A stretch of 23,563 nucleotides of DNA from Holophagaceae bacterium UBA1801. GTDB lineage: Bacteria > Acidobacteriota > Holophagae > Holophagales > Holophagaceae. The position numbers and the translations under genes are program-made. Positions within the stretch are counted from its first letter, which is position 1. The number at the start of each line of letters is the position of its first letter. Below are positions 15,052 to 22,111 of the stretch, piece by piece. Below the pieces are notes generated by a model. The model had not been told where the DNA came from, did no database searches, and was given only the letters and a program-made list of their open reading frames with translations. The stretch lies in contig DCFP01000022.1 of assembly GCA_002319925.1 (NCBI GenBank), positions 1 through 23,563 of the forward strand, read 5' to 3'.

Positions 15052-16017
15052 ATGCCCACACACACTCCGCATTTCCCTGATCTTCTGTTTCCCGCCGCGA
15101 AGCGGCTTCGCCATTGGGAAGGCGTGCTCATGCACCTGCTGGAGGAGCAGGGCTACGAGGAATTGCGGCCTTCCCTCGTGCTGCGCGAACCCGTGGAAAC
15201 CAACAGCATCCGTTTCTTCGACGGGGATCATCTCGTGGCGCTGCGCTGGGATTTCACGGTGGCCCTCGCTCGGATGCTCATGCGCCGCTTTCCCGAGCCA
15301 CCCCGGCGCATCGCCTACGCGGGCGATGTGTTCCGGCATGCGGGACAGCCCTGGGAGCCCGTGGAGCACTTCGAAGTGGGCTGCGAGCACATCCACACCG
15401 ATCCCAGCGAAAGTCCCGATGTGGATGTGGAACTGGCCCGGCTGATGATGTCGGTGCCCGCGGTGATCGGCTTGAGGGGCGGAATCCTGGCCCTCGGCCA
15501 CGCTGCGCTGTTGAGCCGCCCCATGGAGCAGGAAGGCCTATCGAAAGAGCTGGCCGCGCGCCTCGTCTGGGCCCTTGAGCGCCGCGCATTGCACCGCGCC
15601 GAGGAGGCGCTGGGCGATCATCCGGCGGCGAAGAGGCTGCTGGCTCATGCCGAAACCCTGCTGGTGGAACCCGATGGCGAGGCCAGCCTGGAGGCCCTGG
15701 GCCACAGTCCCTACGCGGCCTTGCTCGAGGATGAGCGCGCCCATCTGCAGCGCGCACTGACCAAGCTGCAACCGCTGCTGCCCCCCAACCTGATCCTGCG
15801 GCTCGACCTGGCGGACGTGAAAGGGCACGACTACTACACGGGTCCCACCCTGAGACTGTGGGCTCCCGGAGCCCAGCAGGAACTCGCCGCGGGCGGCCGC
15901 TACGACCGCTTCTTCCCCGAGCTCGGCCGCCCCTGGTACGCCGCCGGTTTCTGCGTGCGGCTTACACGGATGCTGGACCTCGCCGAAACACGGCCGGAAC
16001 TTTTCGAAAACGCATGA
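15052..16017 (+). CDS. hisZ: ATP phosphoribosyltransferase regulatory subunit (HisRS-like)
   Basis: HisZ is a catalytically dead relative of histidyl-tRNA synthetase that pairs with short-form HisG and confers histidine feedback control. The 321-residue protein resembles the HisRS catalytic core (YAGDVFRHAG in motif 2, HDYYTGPTLRLW, GGRYD at 281-285) but lacks the C-terminal anticodon-binding domain. The catalytic arginine of HisRS (the R in a VRGLDYY-type motif) is replaced by K257 in DVKGHDYYTG, consistent with a non-synthetase role. ATG 15052 has AAGGG about 7 bases upstream. The short hisG immediately downstream confirms the assignment. A 104-base gap with strong secondary structure separates them. 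Confidence 0.94.
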   Translation: MPTHTPHFPDLLFPAAKRLRHWEGVLMHLLEEQGYEELRPSLVLREPVETNSIRFFDGDHLVALRWDFTVALARMLMRRFPEPPRRIAYAGDVFRHAGQPWEPVEHFEVGCEHIHTDPSESPDVDVELARLMMSVPAVIGLRGGILALGHAALLSRPMEQEGLSKELAARLVWALERRALHRAEEALGDHPAAKRLLAHAETLLVEPDGEASLEALGHSPYAALLEDERAHLQRALTKLQPLLPPNLILRLDLADVKGHDYYTGPTLRLWAPGAQQELAAGGRYDRFFPELGRPWYAAGFCVRLTRMLDLAETRPELFENA

Positions 16018-16025
16018 AATGAAGA

Positions 16026-16105
16026 CCACCAAGCGCACCAAGAAAGCACCACGTTCACCAAGGCTTACCTTGGCGTCCTTGGTGCGACCTTGGTGATCTT
16101 GGTGG
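16026..16105 (+). repeat. Nested inverted repeat (CACCAAG family) between hisZ and hisG
   Basis: Three nested stems can form in the hisZ-hisG gap: CCACCAAG 16026-16033 with CTTGGTGG 16098-16105; CACCAAG 16036-16042 with CTTGGTG 16089-16095; and CACCAAGG 16056-16063 with CCTTGGTG 16077-16084. Together they make an 80-base hairpin with internal loops, ending a few bases before the hisG ribosome-binding site (AAAAGGA). There is no T-tract. It could tune hisG translation or mRNA stability, or be an inserted palindromic repeat. Confidence 0.85.
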
Positions 16106-16121
16106 GGAAAAGGAACCTCCC

Positions 16122-16760
16122 ATGTCCATCCTGATCGCGCTTCCCAAGGGCCGTATCGCCGACGAGATGCTGCCCATGCTTTCGAACACGCCCCTCGCCC
16201 TGAACGAGAAGGCGATGAGATCACGCGTGCTCCACATCCCCACTGCCACGCCGGGCGTGGAGGCTCTGTTGTTGAAGGGCAGCGATCTGCCCCGCTACGT
16301 GGCGGGTGGCGTCGCGGCCTTGGGCGTGGTGGGTTCCGACACGCTGGACGAGAGCGAGGTGAACCTGCTCGAACTGGCGGATCTGAAGCTGGGCGTCTGC
16401 CGGCTTTCCCTCTGCGCTCCGAAGGGCGTGACGCTGGACTCCCTGCGCATGAAGCCCCACCTCCGCATCGCCACGAAGTACACGCGCATGACGCGCACCT
16501 GGTTGAAATCCCAGGACCTCACCGCGGAACTCGTGCCCCTGCAAAGCAGTGTGGAACTGGCTCCCATCCTGGGCCTGGCCGATGCCATCGTGGACCTGGT
16601 GCAGACGGGGGGAACGCTGAAGGCACACGGACTGGTGGAAGTGGAGATCATGGGGAGGACCTCGGCGCGCCTGGTGGCGTCCCGGGGCGCTTACCTCAGC
16701 GAACCCACGCAGATCGCGCCGCTGGCGCGGCTGCTCACCAAGGCCCTGCAGCAGGGTTAG
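16122..16760 (+). CDS. hisG: ATP phosphoribosyltransferase catalytic subunit, short form
   Basis: HisG joins ATP and PRPP to form phosphoribosyl-ATP, the first step of histidine synthesis. At 212 residues it is the short form without the C-terminal regulatory domain, which needs HisZ. Typical segments are ALPKGRIADEMLPML at the N-terminus, GVVGSDTLDE, and DLVQTGGTLKAHGL, the PRPP-binding signature, at about 160. An AAGGAACC lies upstream of the ATG. It is the last gene of the operon. Its stop codon is only 6 bases from the stop of the convergent binding-protein gene, so the two transcripts probably overlap. Confidence 0.96.
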   Translation: MSILIALPKGRIADEMLPMLSNTPLALNEKAMRSRVLHIPTATPGVEALLLKGSDLPRYVAGGVAALGVVGSDTLDESEVNLLELADLKLGVCRLSLCAPKGVTLDSLRMKPHLRIATKYTRMTRTWLKSQDLTAELVPLQSSVELAPILGLADAIVDLVQTGGTLKAHGLVEVEIMGRTSARLVASRGAYLSEPTQIAPLARLLTKALQQG

Positions 16761-16766
16761 TTCGTT

Positions 16767-17531
16767 TCAGAACGTCGTGATGGCGGGGCCGGGCAGGGGG
16801 CCCTTGGGGTAGTACTTGCGGAAGATCCGCTCGAAGGTGCGGTCCCTCTTCATGCTCTCGAAGGCTCTGGACCAGGCTTTCACGGTCGCGTCCGGTGTCT
16901 TCATGGAGAAGGCGATGAACTGCTGCACCTTGAGGAAGGTGAGGGCCTCCTTCATGTCCTCGGCTTTGTAGCCGGCGGACTTGGCCAGCTCATCCAGAGA
17001 GACCGTGGCCGACGCGAAGGCGTCGACGCGGCCGGACATCAACTTTTTCACGTTGGCCACGTTGTCCACGGTGCGCTCCAGGTTCGTGAACCCCGCCTTG
17101 GTGAGCCACAGATCCCGGACATCGTTCTTGTACACGCCGATGGTGCCCAGTTTCTTAGCATCCTCCAGACTCTTAAGGATGATCTTCGAGTCCGTCCGGA
17201 CGAAGAGGCTGAAGGAGGTTTCATCGAAGGGGCCCACCCACTTGAAGAGGGCGTTGCGCTGCTCGGTCCGGGCGGTGGCAAAGAGGACCACGTTGGGCAG
17301 TGATTCCAGTTCGGCATAGCCCCGCGCCCAGGGGACGAGCTGGATGGGTTCAGTGTTGCCCACGCGTTTCTGGATCTCCTGGACGACTTCCACGGCCAGC
17401 CCAGTGAGTTTGCCGTCCTCGCCCTGGAACTGGAGCGGGGCATTGATTTCGGTATAGATGGAGAGTGGTTGAGCGAGGGCGGGCCAACCCAGGAAAAACG
17501 CGGCTGCCAGTGCCAGGATCCAGGATTTCAT
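16767..17531 (-). CDS. Periplasmic solute-binding protein, SBP_bac_3 type (copy 1)
   Basis: The 254-residue product starts with a clear signal peptide (KSWILALAAAFFLGWPALA, cleavage likely after A20). The mature part has the two-lobe family pattern of amino-acid-type binding proteins: LSIYTEINAPLQF, GLAVEVVQEIQKRVG, VPWARGYAELE, WVGPFDETSF, LGTIGVYKNDVRD and KKLMSGRVDAF. It is closely related to the protein encoded at 19158-19922. ATG 17531 is preserved by a strong AGGAGGG upstream; a longer frame exists but would bury the signal peptide. There is no permease or ATPase gene nearby. It follows a histidine kinase gene with 32 bases between, so a sensing role through that kinase is plausible, though inferred. 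The ligand is unknown. Confidence 0.9.
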   Translation of the reverse strand: MKSWILALAAAFFLGWPALAQPLSIYTEINAPLQFQGEDGKLTGLAVEVVQEIQKRVGNTEPIQLVPWARGYAELESLPNVVLFATARTEQRNALFKWVGPFDETSFSLFVRTDSKIILKSLEDAKKLGTIGVYKNDVRDLWLTKAGFTNLERTVDNVANVKKLMSGRVDAFASATVSLDELAKSAGYKAEDMKEALTFLKVQQFIAFSMKTPDATVKAWSRAFESMKRDRTFERIFRKYYPKGPLPGPAITTF

Positions 17532-17563
17532 AGAGCCCTCCTGATGAACCGGTGTCACCTCTG

Positions 17564-19114
17564 TCATGAACTTGCTTGTGGTGGATGGTTGTTGTTCCTG
17601 GGCAGCCGGACCGTGAAGGTGGTGCCCAGGCCGAATTGGCTGGACACCTGGATCTCACCGCCCAGCAGGTCCATGTACTTCCGGCAGATGGTCAGCCCCA
17701 GACCGGTTCCGCCGTACTTCCGCGTGGTCGACTCATCCGCCTGGGTGAACTCCTGGAAGATGCGCCCCACCTGTTCCTCCTTCATCCCGATGCCGGTGTC
17801 GGTGATGGTGAATCGAAGACTGTTTCCATCGCCGGGATCTGGGCGGGCGTCCAGCGTTATGACGCCGTCCTGTGTGAACTTGGCGGCGTTGCTTAGAATG
17901 TTGAAGAGGGTCTGCCGGAGCATTTTCGCGTCGGTGCGGATGCCCTGGAGGCTTGGGTCCACGGCCATGCTGAAGCGGTTCCTGTTCCGCAGGGCGAGGG
18001 ATTCCACGGTGGCGGAGATCTCGGTGAGCAGCTGGGGCAGGTTGCAGTCCTCGAGGAAGACGTTCATGCGTCCGGCCTCGATCTTGGAGAGATCCAGGAT
18101 GTCGTCGATGAGGCTCAGGAGATGCTTCCCGGCGCTGTGGATCTTCTTCAGGTCGCCCACCGCCTCCTGGAGGCCCCGTTCCCCCATCTCCTCCTCCAGC
18201 AGTTCGCTGTAGAGCAGGATTGCGTTCATGGGGGTGCGGAGTTCGTGGCTCATGTTGGCCAGGAAGGCGCTCTTGGCCCGGCTGGCCTCTTCGGCCAACT
18301 GCTTGGCCGTGAGCAGATCTTCGTTGGTCTTCACCAGTTCCGCTGTGCGCTCCTGCACCCTCGTTTCCAGGCCCGTGTTCAGGGTTCTGATCTCGTTGAG
18401 GCCGGACATGATCGACAGGCGCATGGTGTTGAAGGCGTTCACCACCTGATCCAGTTCGTCGGCCAGCTTGTTGGGACGGCTGAGGCGGTTCAGTTGAAGC
18501 GGGGTGTCCAGGTTGTTCAGATCCAGGCGGAGGGCGTAGTCCGCCATGGTGCCCAAGTGCCGCGTCATCAGGCGGGAGAACAGCAGCAGGAGGAAGATCG
18601 ATGTGAAGAAGGTCATCAGCAGCTGGCTCGCCAGGATCGTGATGCTGCCCGCCCAGAGCCGCTGGAACACGCCGTCCAGGCTGGCCACGACCTTGAGCCG
18701 TCCCATGGAGCGCTGCCCGTACTGCAGGGGAAATTCGCGGACGATGTAGCGCCGGATATTGGCGCTGGAACCGGCCGTGAATCGGTTCCCGGTGTCGGAC
18801 TGGACCTCCAGGTACGAGATGTCCGGCAGTTTCAGAATGCCCTGCAACTGCGCGTTCAGCTGGTCGGAGTCGTAGTTCCACAGGCTCGTCTCCAGGCTGC
18901 CGAGGAAGCTGGTCTGGATCTGGGCCATGCGCGTTTCGATGGTGGCGAGTTCGCGCCGGTAGTTCACGTAGGACTGCACGGAGGTGGCGAGGAGCACCAG
19001 GGCCACGCTGAGCAGGAAGACGTAGATGATCAACCGCCGTGCGAGCCGCGCATTCCGGGACCGGAGGAAGAGTCCGGTGAGGGAAGGCGTGGTTGAGCAC
19101 AGGGTGGAATTCAT
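17564..19114 (-). CDS. Membrane sensor histidine kinase
   Basis: The 516-residue kinase has two membrane segments (about 27-48 and 158-180) around a small extracytoplasmic domain of about 110 residues (SLWNYDSDQL, LPDISYLEVQSDTG). A HAMP-like region follows at about 181-240, then a short coiled-coil (TRVQERTAELVKTNEDLL), then the HisKA domain with phospho-accepting H290 in NMSHELRTPMNA. The ATPase domain carries the N box (NILSNAAKF, about 405-413), G1 DTGIGM (439-444), the F-box region and G2 GGTGLGLTI (468-476). There is no receiver domain, and no response regulator gene is visible, so it is an orphan within the window. It lies between two binding-protein genes on the same strand. The start at 19114 lacks a strong ribosome-binding site. 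Confidence 0.94.
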   Translation of the reverse strand: MNSTLCSTTPSLTGLFLRSRNARLARRLIIYVFLLSVALVLLATSVQSYVNYRRELATIETRMAQIQTSFLGSLETSLWNYDSDQLNAQLQGILKLPDISYLEVQSDTGNRFTAGSSANIRRYIVREFPLQYGQRSMGRLKVVASLDGVFQRLWAGSITILASQLLMTFFTSIFLLLLFSRLMTRHLGTMADYALRLDLNNLDTPLQLNRLSRPNKLADELDQVVNAFNTMRLSIMSGLNEIRTLNTGLETRVQERTAELVKTNEDLLTAKQLAEEASRAKSAFLANMSHELRTPMNAILLYSELLEEEMGERGLQEAVGDLKKIHSAGKHLLSLIDDILDLSKIEAGRMNVFLEDCNLPQLLTEISATVESLALRNRNRFSMAVDPSLQGIRTDAKMLRQTLFNILSNAAKFTQDGVITLDARPDPGDGNSLRFTITDTGIGMKEEQVGRIFQEFTQADESTTRKYGGTGLGLTICRKYMDLLGGEIQVSSQFGLGTTFTVRLPRNNNHPPQASS

Positions 19115-19157
19115 GGGGCTTGGGCCGGGGAAAGACTCAGGTTGAAACGCTCCTGCA

Positions 19158-19922
19158 TCAGAAGGGCCGGACGGAGGGATCCGGCAGAGGGGTTGACGGG
19201 AAGTAGCGCTTGAAGATCCGGGCGAAGGTCCCGTCCTTCTTCATCGCCTGGAAAGCCGCAGCCCAGGCCTTCACGGTCTCCGGAGGGGTCGTTTTCGAGA
19301 AGGCGATGTAGCCCTGCACAGTCAGGAAGCTGAAGGCGGGCTTCACGTTTTGCGGCTCCACACCGGCCTCCATCGCGATCTTGTCCATGGCCTGGGGCGT
19401 GCCCGCGATGGCATCCACACGGCCCGACATGAGCTTCTTGAACATGATCCCCTGGTCGAGGGACCGGTCCAGGTTCGTGAAGCCGAGCCGCGTGAGGTAC
19501 TGGTCGCGGATGTCCTCCTTGTAGACGCCGATCATGCCCAGTTTCCGGGCGTCCTCGAGATTGCGGAGCTGGATCTTGGAATCAGCCCTGACATAGAAAT
19601 AGTGGGTGGTCTCGTAGAGCGGCCCCACCCACTCGAACAGGGGATCCCGCTCCGACGACCGTGCCATGGAGAACAGCACCACGTTCGGCTGGTTCTGGAT
19701 CTCGTTGTAGCCCCGGACCCAGGGAACCACCTGGATCGGATCGTGGTTGTCCACCCGTTTCTGGATCTCGCGCACGATGTCCACGGAAAACCCTTGGAGC
19801 TCACCGTTCGGTCCGATCTCCTGGTGCGGAGGGGAAACCTCCGTGTAGATGGTCAGGGCGCGGGCCAGGAACAGGCTGCCGGAGAGGATCGCGGAGATGC
19901 AGCCTGCGATGGCCCTTTTCAT
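19158..19922 (-). CDS. Periplasmic solute-binding protein, SBP_bac_3 type (copy 2)
   Basis: The 254-residue product is a paralogue of the binding protein downstream of the kinase. It has a signal peptide (MKRAIAGCISAILSGSLFLARA, cleavage probably after A22). Segments shared with its paralogue are IYTE, IQKRV-N, PIQ-VPW-RGY, PNVVLF, LF-WVGP, IGVYK-D-RD, GFTNL and KLMSGRVDA; roughly half the residues agree by eye. The ligand-contact residues differ in places (SPPHQEIG against NAPLQFQG; TTHYFYVRAD against TSFSLFVRTD), so the two may bind different ligands. ATG 19922 has a GGGGGGA ribosome-binding site. The kinase gene follows after 43 bases. The gap upstream (19923-20067) presumably holds the promoter, but I could not find a convincing one. 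Confidence 0.9.
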   Translation of the reverse strand: MKRAIAGCISAILSGSLFLARALTIYTEVSPPHQEIGPNGELQGFSVDIVREIQKRVDNHDPIQVVPWVRGYNEIQNQPNVVLFSMARSSERDPLFEWVGPLYETTHYFYVRADSKIQLRNLEDARKLGMIGVYKEDIRDQYLTRLGFTNLDRSLDQGIMFKKLMSGRVDAIAGTPQAMDKIAMEAGVEPQNVKPAFSFLTVQGYIAFSKTTPPETVKAWAAAFQAMKKDGTFARIFKRYFPSTPLPDPSVRPF

Positions 19923-20067
19923 TGTCCCCCCATGTCCACACGCCACACTTGCGACCGAGGAATGCCTGATATCTCATCTCCTATCGGCAGACACCGGCCG
20001 AACATTGATTTCAGCCGCCCCGGGCCGCTCGGATCCGAACAGCGGTCCCAAACTCCGCGCAAAAGCC

Positions 20068-20097
20068 GACGGGCCGATGTCGGAACATCGGCCCGTC
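20068..20097 (-). terminator. Intrinsic terminator after the small charged-protein gene
   Basis: On the minus strand, GACGGGCCGATGT and ACATCGGCCCGTC form a perfect 13-bp stem with a TCCG loop, followed by GGCTTTTGCG. The position, 22 bases after the stop codon at 20120, and the TTTT run fit a Rho-independent terminator. It would insulate the binding-protein/kinase genes that follow. Confidence 0.8.
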
Positions 20098-20119
20098 AAG
20101 GCAGGGGTTTGCTCGCCTA

Positions 20120-20515
20120 TCAGAAGATCGGATCGCCGGGCTTGCGCCGCCAGGGCTCCGCTTTCTTCTGCTCGCTCTTGGGCTTCACGTCCTTGGCTGC
20201 GGCCAGGGTTTCCATGAGGTTCGTGCCCAGCCGGACCGCGGCGGCCTTGGTAAGGGTGGGATCCTTGACGGTCTCCGGCGCAGGCGCTGGAGCGGGGCCG
20301 GATGCGCCGCCCTCGGCCTGTTCCCGCAGGCGTTTCTCGTACCAGGCCTTCCGTTTGGGGTCCAGGACCCGGGTCTGTTTAGGACCGGTCCGATGGGCCG
20401 TAACGGGCTTCGGTTTGGTTTCCTTGCGGTCTTCCCGCACTTCGGATTCCGGGTTCGCTGCTTCTTCCAGGATCTTCGCAAGATCGGCCAGGCTGCCGAG
20501 GCTACGCTTGCTCAT
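20120..20515 (-). CDS. Hypothetical small charged protein
   Basis: I do not recognise a family. The 131-residue product is hydrophilic, rich in K, R, E, P and A, with no membrane segment or signal peptide. It has a possible short helix at the N-terminus (LADLAKILEEAANPE), a central basic block (DPKRKAWYEKRLREQAE) that looks helical, an alanine/proline linker (about 71-82) and another helix (KAAAVRLGTNLMETLAAAK) before a basic tail. It appears largely disordered and cytoplasmic. The upstream AGAGGAG is 12 bases from the ATG, longer than ideal, but no other start fits. A strong terminator follows. Codon usage looks like that of its neighbours. It is a separate transcription unit on the minus strand. 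Confidence 0.75.
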   Translation of the reverse strand: MSKRSLGSLADLAKILEEAANPESEVREDRKETKPKPVTAHRTGPKQTRVLDPKRKAWYEKRLREQAEGGASGPAPAPAPETVKDPTLTKAAAVRLGTNLMETLAAAKDVKPKSEQKKAEPWRRKPGDPIF

Positions 20516-20696
20516 AGGTTGGGAACACTCCTCTAGCGGACCGCTTCACCCGGTCCAGAACCATGAGAATAACGTTTCTGGCCGATGGATCCAAGCAAAT
20601 GATGGCTCCAGGCCAATGAACATTGTTTGCAGAAGCCCGGGAAGCGAGTCCATCTGCGGTTTTCTGGTGAAATGGGTCTAGAGAAGCCCACACGAA

Positions 20697-21971
20697 TCAG
20701 CGCATGGCCTCCATCGGAGACATCCGCATGGCTCGGAAGGCCGGATACAAGCCGAATACGACCGCCAGAGCCAGCGCAACGGCCCAGGCCGCCAGCAGTC
20801 CCATCGGATTGAGCATCAAACCATAGGGGAACTGATCGGAAAGCAGCTTGCAGACCACTCCTCCAGCCAGACTGCCGCCCAGAGCCCCCAGGACGGCGAG
20901 CACCACGGCTTCCAGCAGGAACTGGGCGAAGATCTCCTGGTCAGTGGCGCCCATGGACTTGCGCAGACCTATTTCATAGCGGCGATCCGACAGTGAGATG
21001 AGCATGACGGAGAGGATGCCGACTCCACCCACGAGCAGGACGGTGCCCGCCAGGTTGGCGATGACGATCCGCCAGCTGTGCATCTGTTCCATGAAATTGC
21101 GGTAGTTCCTTGCCTTGTCTGCATCCAGATCCACTACTTCAACGTCCTCGATGCCGTGATGGGCCTGCCGTGCCCGGTTGAGCATCAAGGCCGAAACCTC
21201 CTTCATGTCGCGGACATTCTTGAGCTTCACGCCGAGTTGGGCCAGGACGTGATCGGTCTCCAACCGATCCATGAATGCTTCCAGGGGAACGAGGATGCCA
21301 TTGGCATCCATCCATGTGTCCTCGCTGAAGATCATGAGCGGCGCCAGCACTCCCACGACGTGAAAGGGCATCCCTTCCACGAAGATGTCCCTGCCGACCG
21401 GATCCGCGCCTCCCAGGAGTTTCGACGCCAGACTCGATCCGAGCACGGCCACGGGACTTCTGCGGCGCTGGTCATCCTCCGTCAAACCGCGTCCCAGGGC
21501 GATCCGACGATTCATGGCCGGAAAATAATCCGGAGTGACACCAATGGCGAAGGCCCGTTCGGAACCGCTCGCCATGCGCGCGCTGACCCGGCGTGTGCCC
21601 CGCGGCACAAAATTCATCACTCTGTCGTGGGGCGCCGTCAGGCGAGAGACATCCTCCATGCGCAGACCCGAACTCATGGCGAAACGGCTCCGTTCCGCGG
21701 AGGTCTCCGGACTCTTCTGAACCAGGACCAGAGTCCCATCCCAGCTCATGCCCTCGAATCCAGTGCTGACCTTGTCGATGACGCCATCAAGGACGGAGGT
21801 GAGCACGACCAGCGCGAAGACGCCCAGCATGAGTAGCGTGAGCGTGAGCGCCGACCGGATCTTGTGGGACCACAGCTCCGCCAGACCGCTGGTAATGATC
21901 TCCCAGCCCAACGCGAGACGATGACCCACACGGAGCGAGTCACCTTGAGGGGAGGCGAGCCGCTCACTCAT
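20697..21971 (-). CDS. MacB/FtsX-type ABC transporter permease (second)
   Basis: The 424-residue protein has the MacB permease layout: a cytoplasmic N-terminus, a first membrane helix at about 39-60 (SALTLTLLMLGVFALVVLTS), a large periplasmic domain (MacB_PCD-like, about 65-290), and an FtsX domain with three helices at the C-terminus. RRYEIGLRKSMGATDQEI is the typical cytoplasmic loop, and AFRAMRMSPMEAMR the typical end. These proteins drive export or extrusion from the periplasm with a separate ATPase. ATG 21971 is chosen because its GGAGG lies 9 bases upstream and because the sequence further 5' is a duplicated piece of the preceding gene junction. The start overlaps the stop of a 42-codon ORF by 8 bases. 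Confidence 0.92.
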   Translation of the reverse strand: MSERLASPQGDSLRVGHRLALGWEIITSGLAELWSHKIRSALTLTLLMLGVFALVVLTSVLDGVIDKVSTGFEGMSWDGTLVLVQKSPETSAERSRFAMSSGLRMEDVSRLTAPHDRVMNFVPRGTRRVSARMASGSERAFAIGVTPDYFPAMNRRIALGRGLTEDDQRRRSPVAVLGSSLASKLLGGADPVGRDIFVEGMPFHVVGVLAPLMIFSEDTWMDANGILVPLEAFMDRLETDHVLAQLGVKLKNVRDMKEVSALMLNRARQAHHGIEDVEVVDLDADKARNYRNFMEQMHSWRIVIANLAGTVLLVGGVGILSVMLISLSDRRYEIGLRKSMGATDQEIFAQFLLEAVVLAVLGALGGSLAGGVVCKLLSDQFPYGLMLNPMGLLAAWAVALALAVVFGLYPAFRAMRMSPMEAMR

Positions 21972-22111
21972 AGTGCAGCGCCTCCATTGGCTCGCGATGA
22001 AGTGGGTCGCGGAGCGAAGCCCAGTGGGCTTCGCGGAGAGGGGAACCCACACGGAGCGAGTCATCTTGCGGGGAGGCGAGCCGCTCACTCATAGTGCAGC
22101 GCCTCCATTGG
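21925..22111 (-). repeat. 121-bp duplication at the permease gene junction
   Basis: A 66-base block at 21925-21990 recurs at 22046-22111 with two mismatches, an offset of exactly 121 bases. Each copy contains the end of a permease gene (codons for PMEALHYE and the stop) overlapping the ATGAGTGA start of the next frame (MSERLASPQ, then DSLRVG). Between the copies, GCGAAGCCC (22014-22022) and GGGCTTCGC (22026-22034) form a perfect 9-bp hairpin with an AGT loop. Confidence 0.92.
21964..22092 (-). CDS. 42-codon ORF created by the junction duplication
   Basis: This short frame starts with the same MSERLASPQ codons as the second permease and ends with the same PMEALHYE codons as the first. Its ATG overlaps the stop of the first permease (ATGAGTGA), and its stop overlaps the ATG of the second in the same way. 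Each start has a GGAGG formed by the Met-Glu-Ala codons of the gene before it. Ribosomes could therefore pass through all three frames by coupling. Whether the peptide itself matters is doubtful; it may only preserve coupling. The middle of the peptide (SPLREAHWASLRDPLHRE) shows no recognisable feature. Confidence 0.4.
   Translation of the reverse strand: MSERLASPQDDSLRVGSPLREAHWASLRDPLHREPMEALHYE

Noticed and set aside
19350..20681. 443-codon plus-strand frame over binding protein copy 2 and the small charged-protein gene
   Set aside because: It crosses a strong intrinsic terminator and two supported genes on the other strand; the translation is low-complexity and unfamiliar.
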